From NCBI RefSeq assembly GCF_040812015.1, contig NZ_JBFNXJ010000010.1, positions 62,001-126,000 of the forward strand: a stretch of DNA of 64,000 nucleotides, in the 5' to 3' direction. This DNA comes from Chitinivorax sp. PXF-14. GTDB taxonomy: Bacteria; Pseudomonadota; Gammaproteobacteria; Burkholderiales; SCOH01. This document shows, one piece after another, positions 1-11,078 of the stretch. Positions within the stretch are counted from its first letter, which is position 1; every line of letters begins with the position of its first letter. The position numbers and the translations under genes were made by a program. Below the pieces are notes generated by a model. It did not search any database, was not told the origin of the DNA, and saw only the letters and a program-made list of their open reading frames with translations.

Positions 1-298
1 GGCCCAGCCTGGTGCGCAGCGCCTCGATCGAGAATGACCAGTGATGGTTGGTCATCTTCACGAAGTCGCCGGTGATCGGGTTGGCGATGCCGAACGCCGC
101 CCAGCGGGGGCGCGGCAGCTCGTTCTGCGCGAGATAGGCCTCGATCGCCTCGTAGGGCGACGGGTAATCGGCGCAGGGCAGCGTGCGCACGTGCTCGAAC
201 GTGTCGCCGGGCACGAGCTGCAGCGCGAAGCGGGCATTGGTGCCACCGATGTCGCCGAGCAGGCGCGGGTAGGTGGCGTCAGGCTGACCAGTAGACAT
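1..298 (-). CDS. glk: Glucokinase, N-terminal part (cut by window edge)
   Basis: ATP-dependent glucokinase, which phosphorylates cytoplasmic glucose to glucose-6-phosphate and so feeds the zwf-pgl steps upstream on the same strand. Only about 99 N-terminal residues are visible. They include the phosphate-binding motif LLGDIGGTNARFAL near residues 13-26 and the segment FGIANPITGDFVKMTNHHW typical of bacterial Glk. The ATG at 298 lies inside the end of pgl (20-bp overlap), so the two genes are translationally coupled in a zwf-pgl-glk operon. The C-terminal half lies outside the window. Confidence 0.93.
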   Translation of the reverse strand, partial: MSTGQPDATYPRLLGDIGGTNARFALQLVPGDTFEHVRTLPCADYPSPYEAIEAYLAQNELPRPRWAAFGIANPITGDFVKMTNHHWSFSIEALRTRLG

Positions 299-974
299 TG
301 AGCGGGACCTTGTCTTGTTGAATCGTGGCGCGGATCGGCATGGCCTCGACCGCGCCGCCGGTACGGGCTTCCGCCAGTACCTTGCGTTTGTTGTCGCCAG
401 TGATATGCAGGAACAGATGGCGGGCGGCGAGTATCGTCGGGGCGGTCAGCGAGATGCGAGCGTGCGGCGCGTGCTTAGGGTTGACCGCGCAGACGAGCTC
501 GGTCGAGCTCAGGCCATGGGCCAGCTCGTCGGCGCCGGGGAATAGCGAGGCCGTGTGGCCGTCGTCGCCCATGCCGAGCACGATGGCGTCGAACGGCTGC
601 GGCAGTGCCGCCAGCGCGGCGCGGGCCTCGGCGAGGCCGGCCTCGGGCGTGGCCGCGGCGTTCACCATCGGGATGAAGTGCGCCGCCGCGACCGGGCCCT
701 GCAACAGGCCGGCGCGCACCAGCCGCTCATTGCTGTCGGCATGGTCGTTGGGGACCCAGCGGTCGTCGACCAGCGTGATCCATACCGACTCCCACGGCAG
801 CGGCAATGCCGCCAGCGCCTTGAAGAAGCCCTGTGGCGTGCGCCCGCCGGACAAGGCCAGGCTGGCCTGACCGCGTAGCGCGACGGCGTCGCGGATGAGG
901 GTGGCGATGCGCGAGGCCAGCGCGGTGTCGAGTTCGGCCGGCTGGTCGAACAGGTGTTCGGTCAGCATGTTCAT
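279..974 (-). CDS. pgl: 6-phosphogluconolactonase
   Basis: Hydrolyses 6-phosphogluconolactone to 6-phosphogluconate, the second step of the oxidative and Entner-Doudoroff routes. The 231-residue protein has the usual length of the SOL/DevB family. Family motifs are intact: [13 protein letters not shown] near residue 41, [16 protein letters not shown] near residue 86 and [14 protein letters not shown] near residue 133. Its ATG overlaps the zwf stop codon by four bases (ATGA) and its end overlaps the glk start, so it is the middle gene of a tightly coupled operon. Confidence 0.96.
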   Translation of the reverse strand: MNMLTEHLFDQPAELDTALASRIATLIRDAVALRGQASLALSGGRTPQGFFKALAALPLPWESVWITLVDDRWVPNDHADSNERLVRAGLLQGPVAAAHFIPMVNAAATPEAGLAEARAALAALPQPFDAIVLGMGDDGHTASLFPGADELAHGLSSTELVCAVNPKHAPHARISLTAPTILAARHLFLHITGDNKRKVLAEARTGGAVEAMPIRATIQQDKVPLNVYWSA

Positions 975-2428
975 GCTTCCTCGTGCCAGGACAGGCCGTC
1001 ACGCGACAGCAGCGCGCTCGATGCGGCCGGGCCCCAGGTGCCGGCGGTATAGGTCTTGGGCTTGTCGGTGCTTTGCTCCCAGGCCTCGATGATGGGCTCG
1101 ACCCAGCGCCAGGCGGCCTCCTGCTCGTCGCGGCGGACGAACAGCGTGAGCCGGCCGCGCACGGCATCCATCAGCAGCCGCTCGTAGGCTTCGAGACGGC
1201 GTGTCTTGAAGCTCTCTTCGAAATCGAGGTTGAGATTGACCTGGCCCAGGTTCATCGCATCGCCCGGTTGCTTGGCCAGCAGGTAGAGCTTCATCGATTC
1301 TTCGGGCTGCATGCGGATCACCAGCCGGTTCAGACCCTGGCCTGCGGGCAGGCCGAAGATCGAGTGCGGCACGTCGCGGAAGTTGATGACGATTTCCGCC
1401 AGCTTCTCCTGCATGCGCTTGCCGGTGCGCAGGAAGAACGGTACGCCGGCCCAGCGCCAGGTATCGATCTCGGCCTTGATGGCGACGAAGGTTTCGGTGC
1501 CGCTGCTGGCCGGGATACCTTTCTCGTCGAGATAGCCCGGCACCGGCTGGCCACCCGAGGCGCCGGCGCGGTATTGGCCGCGCACGGTCTTGGTGGCGAC
1601 GTCGTTGGGCGTGAACGGCTTGAGCGCGCGCAGCACCTTGAGCTTCTCGTCGCGCACCGCGTTGGAATCGATGCTCGACGGCGGCTCCATGGCCACGATG
1701 CAGAGCAGTTGCAGCAGGTGGTTCTGCACCATGTCGCGCAGCGCGCCGGTCTTGTCGTAGAACTCGCCGCGCGCCTCGACGCCGAGCTGCTCGGCCACGG
1801 TGATCTGCACGTCGCGCACCCATTCGCGGCGCCACAGCGGCTCGAACAGCGCATTGCCGAAGCGCAGCGCCAGCAGGTTCTGCACCGCTTCCTTGCCGAG
1901 ATAATGATCGATACGGTAGATCTGCTGTTCGCCGAAATACTTGCCGACCGCGTCGTTGATCTGCTGCGACGATTCGAGGTCGTGGCCGAGCGGCTTTTCG
2001 AGCACCACGCGCGAATTCGGCGTGACCAGCCCGGCGTTGGACAGGTTCTCGCAGGTGATCGTGAACAGGCTGGGCGCGGTGGACAGGTAATAGACGCGCA
2101 CGCGGCCGGCGTGCTCGTCTAGCAGGCGCGCCAGATCGGCGAAATGGGCCGCGTTTTGGGCATCCACGCGCTGGTAGGCCAGGCGCCGGGCGAAGCCGGC
2201 CCACACCTTCTGGTCGAAATCGGCGCCGAGATATTCGGCGCAGTGCTTCTCGGCCGTCGCCACATATTCCTCGCGCGTCACATCGGTGCGTGCCACGCCG
2301 ACGATGCGGGCGTCGTCGGCCATCTGTCCGTCGCGATGCTGGTGATACAGCGCTGGCAGCAGCTTGCGCATGACCAGATCCCCGGTACCCCCGAATAAAA
2401 CCATGTCGAAACTCAGTTGCGCTGTCAC
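971..2428 (-). CDS. zwf: Glucose-6-phosphate 1-dehydrogenase
   Basis: Oxidises glucose-6-phosphate to 6-phosphogluconolactone with NAD(P)+. The dinucleotide-binding motif [10 protein letters not shown] lies close to the N-terminus and the active-site signature [13 protein letters not shown] is present about 165 residues in. I chose the GTG at 2428 (485 aa, normal family length) because AAAGGATT lies 6-7 bases upstream of it. An ATG at 2467 would add 13 residues unlike the family and has no comparable ribosome binding site. It is the first gene of the zwf-pgl-glk operon and diverges from edd across a spacer with HexR-like sites. Confidence 0.95.
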   Translation of the reverse strand: MTAQLSFDMVLFGGTGDLVMRKLLPALYHQHRDGQMADDARIVGVARTDVTREEYVATAEKHCAEYLGADFDQKVWAGFARRLAYQRVDAQNAAHFADLARLLDEHAGRVRVYYLSTAPSLFTITCENLSNAGLVTPNSRVVLEKPLGHDLESSQQINDAVGKYFGEQQIYRIDHYLGKEAVQNLLALRFGNALFEPLWRREWVRDVQITVAEQLGVEARGEFYDKTGALRDMVQNHLLQLLCIVAMEPPSSIDSNAVRDEKLKVLRALKPFTPNDVATKTVRGQYRAGASGGQPVPGYLDEKGIPASSGTETFVAIKAEIDTWRWAGVPFFLRTGKRMQEKLAEIVINFRDVPHSIFGLPAGQGLNRLVIRMQPEESMKLYLLAKQPGDAMNLGQVNLNLDFEESFKTRRLEAYERLLMDAVRGRLTLFVRRDEQEAAWRWVEPIIEAWEQSTDKPKTYTAGTWGPAASSALLSRDGLSWHEEA

Positions 2429-2499
2429 AGCCAATCCTTTCGATGTCAGCGGCGGGCGGCGGGGCATGTGGGGGCCCGTAATCCCGTAGTCATTGATGC

Positions 2500-2514
2500 T
2501 GTAATATTACTACC
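2500..2514. promoter_or_regulatory. HexR-like operator candidate 1
   Basis: TGTAATATTACTACC contains the perfect palindrome GTAATATTAC (2501-2510). HexR, an RpiR-family repressor sensing KDPG, binds TGTAAT-type palindromes next to zwf and edd in many proteobacteria. The match and the location fit, but no hexR gene is visible in the window. Confidence 0.55.
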
Positions 2515-2645
2515 GAAAATACGCAAAAAGCAAAGGTAGTGCTCTAAATTTCGTAGTATTGATACATGCCGGCATGAAGTGCGAAAAATAAAATCAAGAT
2601 AAATCAATATAGTACAAAATTGCTATCCGGAAGAAGGCGTGGATT

Positions 2646-2660
2646 TGTAACAAAAGTAAA
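2646..2660. promoter_or_regulatory. HexR-like operator candidate 2
   Basis: TGTAACAAAAGTAAA aligns with the site 35 bases downstream (TGTAGCAAAACTACT), sharing the TGTA half and the AAAA centre. It is imperfect in its right half. The roughly 3.5-turn spacing to the next copy would suit cooperative binding upstream of edd. Confidence 0.45.
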
Positions 2661-2680
2661 AATAGAGCTTGCATTTAGTT

Positions 2681-2695
2681 TGTAGCAAAACTACT
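2681..2695. promoter_or_regulatory. HexR-like operator candidate 3
   Basis: TGTAGCAAAACTACT carries the inverted halves GTAG and CTAC around CAAAA. It sits 57-72 bases before the edd start codon, where a repressor would cover the promoter or the start of transcription. It is the best-formed of the edd-proximal copies. Confidence 0.5.
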
Positions 2696-2752
2696 ATGTG
2701 TTGGAGCGGGCTGTAAGCCTGGTGAAATAAACGAATAGCAGGACAATCGCGC

Positions 2753-4573
2753 ATGTTGAACCCGAGAGTTGCCGAAATCACCGCACGCATCCAGGCCCGC
2801 AGCGCCAGTCTGCGCGCGGACTATCTGCGGCGTGTCGAGGCCGCTGGCCGTGCCGGGCCACTGCGCGGCCATCTGTCGTGCACCAACCTGGCGCACGGCT
2901 TTGCTGCCGCCCCGTCGGGCGACAAGATCATGTTGCGCGAAGTACGCCGCGCCAACCTGGGCATCGTCTCCGCCTACAACGACATGCTGTCCGCGCATCA
3001 GCCGCTGGAAGCGTTCCCCGCCTGGATCAAGGAAGCCGCGCGCGAAGCCGGCGTCACCGCCCAGTTCGCCGGCGGCGTGCCGGCGATGTGCGACGGCGTC
3101 ACCCAGGGGCAGCCGGGCATGGAGCTGTCGCTGTTCTCGCGCGACGTGATTGCGATGGCGACGGCCGTGGCGCTGTCTCACAATATGTTCGATGCCGCGC
3201 TCTACCTCGGCGTGTGCGACAAGATCGTGCCGGGCCTGCTGATCGGCGCGCTGGCCTTCGGCCACCTGCCTGCCGTGTTCGTGCCGGCCGGGCCGATGAC
3301 CTCGGGCCTGTCGAACGACGAGAAGGCGCGCATCCGCCAGCTGCACGCGGCCGGCCAGCTGTCGCGCGAAGACCTGCTCGAGGCCGAATCCAAGGCCTAC
3401 CACGGCCCCGGCACCTGTACCTTCTACGGCACCGCCAACTCGAACCAGATGATGATGGAGGTGATGGGCCTGCACCTGCCCGGCGCCGCCTTTGTCACCC
3501 CGAATACCCCGCTGCGCGAAGCGCTGACCCGTGAAGCCGCGCATCGCGGCGCCAAGCTGACCGCGCTCGGCGACAGCTATGTGCCGGTGGCCGCCATCGT
3601 CAACGAAAAGGCCATCGTCAACGCCATCGTCGGCCTGCTGGCGACCGGCGGATCGACCAACCACACCATTCACCTGATCGCGATCGCCCGGACAGCCGGC
3701 ATCGTCATCGACTGGACCGATTTCGACGAGCTCTCGGCCGTGGTGCCGCTGCTGGCGCGCATCTATCCGAACGGCAAGGCCGACGTGAACCATTTCCACG
3801 CCGCCGGCGGCATGGGTTTCCTGGTCCGCGAGTTGCTCGATGCCGGCTTGCTCCATGAAGACGTCGAGACCGTGATGGGGCATGGGCTGCGCCGCTACAC
3901 GCAGGAGCCCCGCCTGATCGAGGGCGAGCTTGCCTGGCTCGATGCGCCGGCCGCGAGCCTCGACCGCGACGTGCTGCGTCCGGCCAGCGATGCATTCTCG
4001 CCCGATGGCGGCCTGCGCCTGTTGTCCGGCAACCTGGGGCGCTCGGTGATCAAGGTTTCCGCCGTCAAGCCCGAGAACCGTGTGGTACGCGCGCCGGCCG
4101 TAGTGTTCGACGGCCAGGACGAGCTGATCGCCGCCTACAAGCGTGGCGAGCTCGAAAAGGACTTCGTCGCCGTGATCCGCTTCCAGGGCCCGCGCGCCAA
4201 CGGCATGCCGGAACTGCACAAGCTCACGCCGACGCTCGCCAACCTGCAAGACAAGGGCTTCAAGGTCGCGCTGGTGACCGATGGCCGCATGTCCGGCGCC
4301 TCGGGCAAGGTGCCCGCGGCCATCCACATCACCCCGGAAGTGCTGGTGGGCGGCCCGCTCGGCCGCGTGCAGAGCGGCGACATGATCCTGCTCGATGCCG
4401 AAACCGGCGTGCTGCGCGTCGAAGTCGACGAGGCGGAATGGCAGGCCCGCGAAGGCGTCACGGCCGACCTGGGCGGCAACGAATTCGGCATGGGGCGCGA
4501 ACTGTTCGGTGCCTTCCGCCATCTTGCCACCGGCGCCGAGCACGGCGCCATGAGCTTCGGCATGGACCGCTAA
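2753..4573 (+). CDS. edd: Phosphogluconate dehydratase
   Basis: Dehydrates 6-phosphogluconate to 2-keto-3-deoxy-6-phosphogluconate (KDPG), the committing step of the Entner-Doudoroff pathway, using an Fe-S cluster. At 606 residues it has normal Edd length. Family motifs include [20 protein letters not shown] near residue 110, the cysteine segment [16 protein letters not shown] near residue 152 and [17 protein letters not shown] near residue 300. It begins with ATG behind AGGACAATCGCGC and is followed by eda 63 bases later. Confidence 0.96.
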   Translation: MLNPRVAEITARIQARSASLRADYLRRVEAAGRAGPLRGHLSCTNLAHGFAAAPSGDKIMLREVRRANLGIVSAYNDMLSAHQPLEAFPAWIKEAAREAGVTAQFAGGVPAMCDGVTQGQPGMELSLFSRDVIAMATAVALSHNMFDAALYLGVCDKIVPGLLIGALAFGHLPAVFVPAGPMTSGLSNDEKARIRQLHAAGQLSREDLLEAESKAYHGPGTCTFYGTANSNQMMMEVMGLHLPGAAFVTPNTPLREALTREAAHRGAKLTALGDSYVPVAAIVNEKAIVNAIVGLLATGGSTNHTIHLIAIARTAGIVIDWTDFDELSAVVPLLARIYPNGKADVNHFHAAGGMGFLVRELLDAGLLHEDVETVMGHGLRRYTQEPRLIEGELAWLDAPAASLDRDVLRPASDAFSPDGGLRLLSGNLGRSVIKVSAVKPENRVVRAPAVVFDGQDELIAAYKRGELEKDFVAVIRFQGPRANGMPELHKLTPTLANLQDKGFKVALVTDGRMSGASGKVPAAIHITPEVLVGGPLGRVQSGDMILLDAETGVLRVEVDEAEWQAREGVTADLGGNEFGMGRELFGAFRHLATGAEHGAMSFGMDR

Positions 4574-4636
4574 CGCGCGGCTGCGCACGAATTATCAAGT
4601 GATGATCTGCTCGATCACGTATTTATTGGGATTGCT

Positions 4637-5272
4637 GTGAACATGGATATTCTGGACATCATGCGCGCCTCGCCGGTCATGCCGGTGATCGTCGTCGACA
4701 AGGTTGAACAAGCGGTACCGCTTGCCCAGGCGCTGGTCGCCGGCGGCATCCGGGTGCTGGAAGTCACCTTGCGCACCCCGGCTGCGCTGGACGCGATCCG
4801 CGCCATGGTCGAGGCGGTGCCCGATGCGATCGTCGGCGCCGGCACGGTTACCCATCCTGCCGAGCTCGAGGCTGCCGTGAACGCCGGCGTGCGCTTCGTG
4901 GTGAGCCCAGGACTGACCGACAGCCTGGTGGCGGCCGGCAAGGCATCGCCGGTGCCGCTGCTGCCGGGCGTGATGACACCATCGGACGTGATGCGTGCAC
5001 GCGACGCGGGTTTCCGTCGGCTCAAGCTGTTTCCCGCACAACAGGCTGGCGGCATCGGCATGTTGAAGGCACTCGGCGGTCCGTTCGCTGATGTGATGTT
5101 CTGCCCGACCGGCGGCATTTCGCTGGAAACGGCGCCCGATTTTCTGGCCCTGCCCAATGTGGCGTGCGTAGGCGGTTCATGGCTGACGCCGAAAGCGCTG
5201 CTCGACAAGCAAGACTGGGCGGCCATCACCGGCCTCGCGCGGCAGGCTGCCGCGCTGGGCCAGCCACAATAA
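4637..5272 (+). CDS. eda: KDPG / KHG aldolase
   Basis: Cleaves KDPG to pyruvate and glyceraldehyde-3-phosphate, completing the Entner-Doudoroff branch begun by edd. The protein is about 211 residues, normal for class I KDPG aldolases. Visible signatures are VLEVTLRTPAAL (catalytic Glu region), VGAGTVTHPAEL, the Schiff-base lysine segment RRLKLFPAQQAGG and FCPTGGISLE. The GTG at 4637 has GGGA six bases upstream and was preferred; an in-frame ATG at 4643 is the alternative and removes only two residues. Confidence 0.95.
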   Translation: MNMDILDIMRASPVMPVIVVDKVEQAVPLAQALVAGGIRVLEVTLRTPAALDAIRAMVEAVPDAIVGAGTVTHPAELEAAVNAGVRFVVSPGLTDSLVAAGKASPVPLLPGVMTPSDVMRARDAGFRRLKLFPAQQAGGIGMLKALGGPFADVMFCPTGGISLETAPDFLALPNVACVGGSWLTPKALLDKQDWAAITGLARQAAALGQPQ

Positions 5273-5443
5273 GAAGAACGATAACCGCGATCCGCGAGAA
5301 AGGAGACGCTCCCACCGGGAAGGAGAGGACGCAAAAAAGTGAAGGAAAACGGCAGGGGCGCTAATAAAAAAATCAATGTTCCGTTTTTCTGGATGGCCGA
5401 CACCACAAACAACGGCCGTCTATTTATCACTTCGGAGGGTGAC

Positions 5444-6715
5444 ATGATTCAACGATTCAAACTCGCTACAACGGTTGCTGCTGTGGCAGCTGCGCTGGTA
5501 GCTCAGGCTGCTTCGGCGGCACCTGTGGATTTCCATGGCTACATGCGCTCGGGTGTCGGTTCGTCCAACAAGGATGGCAAGCAGACCTGCTTCCAGCTGC
5601 CTGGCGCGTATGCCAAATACCGCCTGGGCAACGAATGCGAAACCTACGGTGAACTCGGCTTCGACGTGGATGCCTGGAAGGCGGCATCCGGCGATGGCTA
5701 CATGAAGCTGCACGTCATGGAAGCCTATGTTGCCAACCAGAATCGTGACTGGGAAGGCACCAAGGACAACACCGCCGATTTCGCGCTGCGCCAGGCCTGG
5801 GCAGAAGCGGGCGGCTGGGGCCAGGGCATGCTGGCGACGGCCAAGCTGTGGGCCGGCAAGCGCTTTTATCAACGCCACGACGTCCATATCAATGACTTCT
5901 ACTACTGGGACAACAGCGGCCCCGGTGCAGGTATCGAAGACATCGACCTTGGCTTCGGCAAGCTCAGCTATGCCTACCGCCGCAATGCCGCACAGAGCGG
6001 TGCCGCCGTACCAAGCGCGCCCGCCCAATGGCAGGTGCCGGATGATGGCAAGACCATCACCAGCAACGATATCCGCCTGAGCGGCGTCGGCGTGAACCCT
6101 GGCGGCAGCCTCGAATTCGGCGTGGACATCAAGTCGCAGAATAACCGCGACGGCGTGGCACACGGCGACAACGGCTTCATTGCTACGGTAGAACACACCC
6201 AGAACGGTTTCCTGGGCGGCTTCAACAAGCTCGCACTGCAATACGGCAAGGGCCCGGGCAGCAACCTGGTCGCGGCCTACCCTGACTTCGACGCCAAGAG
6301 CGACAAGAAGTCGTGGCGCGCCGTCGAGCAGTTCGTGTTCGAGTCCGGCAACTGGAACGGCATGGGCACCATGGTCTATCAAGACCAGAAAGACAACTAC
6401 ACTTGGTTCTCCGCCGGTGTACGCCCTGTCTACCACTTTAACGACATGTTCAGCCTGGCGACTGAAGTCGGCTACGACCAAGTGAAGCCTGACGGCGGCA
6501 GCAAGCGCAATCTGTGGAAGATGACGATTGCGCCGCAAATTTCGGCTGGCAAGAGCTTCTGGGCTCGCCCGACCCTGCGCATGTTCTACACCTACGCCAA
6601 GTGGAACGACGAAGCGCGTGACCAGTGGGGCGGTGTAGCCGGCGGTACCGGCGGTGTCTTCGGCAACGCCACCAGCGGCAGCACCTACGGTGCACAAGTC
6701 GAAGCCTGGTGGTAA
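5444..6715 (+). CDS. lamB: Maltoporin-type carbohydrate porin
   Basis: Outer-membrane channel for maltodextrins. The 423-residue protein begins with a signal peptide (MIQRFKLATTVAAVAAALVAQAASA, cleavage before APVDF). It continues with the LamB N-terminal pattern DFHGYMRSGVGSS and a CFQLPGAY...GNEC cysteine pair, and ends in the aromatic EAWW typical of porins. The ATG at 5444 has a strong site, GGAGGGTGAC, directly upstream; longer reading would add a non-signal leader. It lies after eda and before the GH13 enzyme and ABC importer, matching a maltodextrin uptake role. A good terminator follows. Confidence 0.92.
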   Translation: MIQRFKLATTVAAVAAALVAQAASAAPVDFHGYMRSGVGSSNKDGKQTCFQLPGAYAKYRLGNECETYGELGFDVDAWKAASGDGYMKLHVMEAYVANQNRDWEGTKDNTADFALRQAWAEAGGWGQGMLATAKLWAGKRFYQRHDVHINDFYYWDNSGPGAGIEDIDLGFGKLSYAYRRNAAQSGAAVPSAPAQWQVPDDGKTITSNDIRLSGVGVNPGGSLEFGVDIKSQNNRDGVAHGDNGFIATVEHTQNGFLGGFNKLALQYGKGPGSNLVAAYPDFDAKSDKKSWRAVEQFVFESGNWNGMGTMVYQDQKDNYTWFSAGVRPVYHFNDMFSLATEVGYDQVKPDGGSKRNLWKMTIAPQISAGKSFWARPTLRMFYTYAKWNDEARDQWGGVAGGTGGVFGNATSGSTYGAQVEAWW

Positions 6716-6767
6716 GCCAGACTTAGCCGTCAAGCAGTTTCCTTCTTAAGCTCCTCCCAGAGGGTTG

Positions 6768-6809
6768 GCGGGGGCGGGTAACGATCTCCGCCCGCTCCCC
6801 GCTTTTTTT
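6768..6809 (+). terminator. Intrinsic terminator after lamB
   Basis: GCGGGGGCGGG (6768-6778) pairs with CCCGCTCCCCGC (6791-6802), leaving one bulged base, and is followed by seven T residues. It ends or attenuates the edd-eda-lamB transcript. The alpha-glucosidase-malK-malE group therefore needs its own promoter or read-through. Confidence 0.85.
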
Positions 6810-6816
6810 CCCCAGC

Positions 6817-6827
6817 GTGCAATGCAC
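6817..6827. promoter_or_regulatory. Short palindrome upstream of the alpha-glucosidase gene
   Basis: GTGCAATGCAC is two 5-base inverted halves around a central A. It lies just after the lamB terminator and 52 bases before the GH13 start codon. Position suggests an operator for the mal genes, but no regulator is encoded nearby and the repeat is short. Confidence 0.25.
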
Positions 6828-6878
6828 TGGGCCCGACTCTGGCATACCGGTCCCAATGGATTGCATGAAGGTTTTTCG

Positions 6879-8501
6879 ATGAACGTTACATCCCAAAATT
6901 GGTGGCGCGGCGGCGTGATCTACCAGATCTACCCGCGCAGTTTTGCCGACAGCAACAACGACGGCATCGGCGATTTGCCCGGCATCATCGGCAAGCTGCC
7001 CTACATTGCCTCGCTCGGCGTCGATGCCATCTGGATCTCGCCATTCTTCAAGTCGCCGATGAAGGATTTCGGCTACGACGTATCCGACTATTGCGATGTC
7101 GACCCGATGTTCGGTTCGCTCGCCGATTTCGATCGCCTGGTCGCCCGCGCCCACGAGCTCGGCCTCAAGGTGGTGATCGACCAGGTGCTGTCGCATTGCG
7201 CTGACCAGCACCCGTGGTTCAAGGAAAGCCGCGCCAGCCGCGACAATCCGAAGGCCGACTGGTATGTGTGGGTGGACGCGAAAGCCGATGGCACGCCGCC
7301 CACCAACTGGCTCAGCGTGTTCGGCGGCTCGTCCTGGCAGTGGGATTCACGGCGCAAGCAGTATTACCTGCACAACTTTCTCGTCAGCCAGCCGGACCTG
7401 AACTTCCACAATCCGGCAGTGCAGGACGCGATGCTCGACAGCATCCGCTTCTGGCTCGAGCGCGGCGTCGACGGCTTCCGCTTCGACGCGTGCAACTTCC
7501 ATTTCCACGACAAGCAGCTGCGCGACAACCCGCCGGCCGCCAGCCGTGACACGACGACGGTGTCGGCCGACAACCCCTACGGCTACCAGCGCCATCTGTA
7601 CGACAAGACCCAGCCCGAAAACCTGGCCTTCCTCAAGCGCGTGCGCGCACTGCTCGACCAGTATGGCGCGGCCAGCGTGGGCGAGGTCGGCGACGACGAT
7701 TCGCTGTCCGTCATGGCCGCCTATACGGCCGGTGGCGACAAGCTGCACATGGCTTACAGCTTCAATCTGCTGACGCCCGAGTTTTCCGCGGCCCATATCC
7801 GCGACCAGGTCGAACAGCTCGAAGCCAAGATCGGCGATGGCTGGGGCTGCTGGTCGATCGGCAATCATGACGTGGCGCGCGTGATGACGCGCTGGGGCAA
7901 GGGCGAGACTTCGCCCGAGCTGGCCAAGGTGCTGCTGGCGGTGGAGTGCAGCCTGCGCGGCAGCGTGTGCCTGTACCAGGGCGAAGAGCTGGCGCTGACT
8001 GAGGCTGACATCCCGTTCGAGCTGCTGCAGGACCCCTACGGCATTACTTTCTGGCCCGAATTCAAGGGGCGCGATGGTTGCCGCACGCCGATGCCGTGGC
8101 AGCACGCTGCCGCGCATGGCGGCTTCAGCACCGTCCAGCCCTGGCTGCCGGTGCCGGCCGAGCATCTGGCGCGTGCCGCCGACGTGCAGGAGTTCGACAT
8201 GAAGTCCGTGCTCAATTTCTTCCGTGCCTTCCTGCGCTGGCGCAAGACCCAGCCGGCGTTGATCGAGGGCGACATCCGTTTCGTCGATGCCCAGCCCGAG
8301 GTGCTCGCGTTCGAGCGCGAGCTCGGTGGGCATACCGTGTTCGCCTGCTTCAACCTGTCGGCGGCGCCGCAGCGCCTGCGCGTGCCGGCGGGTTGCGAAG
8401 CCGCACCGATAGCGGGCCATGGCTTCGCCAGCCAGATCGAAAACGGGGAAATCGCATTGCCGGCCCACTCGGCGTTTTACGCAACACTCAAGCGCGCGTG
8501 A
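6879..8501 (+). CDS. GH13 alpha-glucosidase (maltodextrin hydrolase)
   Basis: Cytoplasmic glycoside hydrolase family 13 enzyme of 540 residues without a signal peptide. It is expected to release glucose from imported maltose and maltodextrins. Sequence blocks are WWRGGVIYQIYPRSFADSNNDGIGD at the N-terminus, region I VVIDQVLSHCADQHPWF, region II GVDGFRFDACNFHF with the nucleophile Asp, region III ASVGEVGDDDS with the acid/base Glu, and region IV IGNHDVARVMTRW. Region I has Ser where most GH13 members have Asn. The ATG at 6879 follows GAAGGTTTTTCG. malK starts 23 bases after the stop, so both are probably cotranscribed. Confidence 0.92.
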   Translation: MNVTSQNWWRGGVIYQIYPRSFADSNNDGIGDLPGIIGKLPYIASLGVDAIWISPFFKSPMKDFGYDVSDYCDVDPMFGSLADFDRLVARAHELGLKVVIDQVLSHCADQHPWFKESRASRDNPKADWYVWVDAKADGTPPTNWLSVFGGSSWQWDSRRKQYYLHNFLVSQPDLNFHNPAVQDAMLDSIRFWLERGVDGFRFDACNFHFHDKQLRDNPPAASRDTTTVSADNPYGYQRHLYDKTQPENLAFLKRVRALLDQYGAASVGEVGDDDSLSVMAAYTAGGDKLHMAYSFNLLTPEFSAAHIRDQVEQLEAKIGDGWGCWSIGNHDVARVMTRWGKGETSPELAKVLLAVECSLRGSVCLYQGEELALTEADIPFELLQDPYGITFWPEFKGRDGCRTPMPWQHAAAHGGFSTVQPWLPVPAEHLARAADVQEFDMKSVLNFFRAFLRWRKTQPALIEGDIRFVDAQPEVLAFERELGGHTVFACFNLSAAPQRLRVPAGCEAAPIAGHGFASQIENGEIALPAHSAFYATLKRA

Positions 8502-8524
8502 GCCGCGCCACAAGGTAGACAAAC

Positions 8525-9646
<1,122 letters not shown>

Positions 9647-9717
9647 AGTAATCCCGGCCCGGCAAGTCACCTGGGCCTGTGCATGGCTGAAATTGGCAGT
9701 ACCCGTGACAACACCAA

Positions 9718-9731
9718 CCCCGTCAGGGGAA
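9718..9731 (+). promoter_or_regulatory. Leader hairpin motif of malE (copy 1)
   Basis: CCCCGTCAGGGGAA forms a four-base-pair GC stem with a GTCA loop and lies 37 bases before the malE start codon. The same 14-mer occurs 39 bases before the second malE at 16850. It could act as an mRNA element or as an operator; the sequence does not decide between them. Confidence 0.45.
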
Positions 9732-9754
9732 TAACACGATAGAAGGAGATGTAA

Positions 9755-10957
<1,203 letters not shown>

Positions 10958-11001
10958 GCGTCGTACCTGAGCAGCCAGGCCCACGGGCCGCGCCGCTCAG
11001 C

Positions 11002-11064
11002 GGGCACCCTCCGGTGCCCTATCTCCTGGTTGAGTTTCCGCCCGGGTTCCTCCGGCCCGGGCGG
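11002..11064 (+). other. Double stem-loop in the malE-malF intergenic space
   Basis: Two perfect hairpins lie back to back. GGGCACC/GGTGCCC occupies 11002-11019 with loop CTCC, and CCGCCCGGG/CCCGGGCGG occupies 11038-11064 with a 9-base loop. Neither has a real T tract, though CTTTT follows the second. In enteric mal operons an intergenic hairpin stabilises malE mRNA against malF; the same role is inferred here. Confidence 0.7.
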
Positions 11065-11078
11065 CTTTTGGAGTCGGT

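Larger units (their letters stand above)
2429..2752. promoter_or_regulatory. Divergent zwf/edd control region
   Basis: This 324-base spacer between the two Entner-Doudoroff operons is clearly AT-rich against the surrounding GC-rich coding DNA. It must contain promoters for zwf-pgl-glk leftward and edd-eda rightward. It holds at least three related 15-mers of the form TGTARNNNNNYTAMN, annotated separately, plus a weaker GTAGTATTGATAC at 2553-2565. No coding sequence is supported inside it. Confidence 0.8.

Noticed and set aside
2675-4588. Long open frame of 637 codons antisense to edd
   Set aside because: It has no recognisable domain and mirrors the codon bias of a GC-rich gene; edd on the other strand is certain.
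5273-5443. Possible terminator between eda and lamB
   Set aside because: AACGG and CCGTTTTT could pair only across a loop of about 30 bases, which is not convincing.
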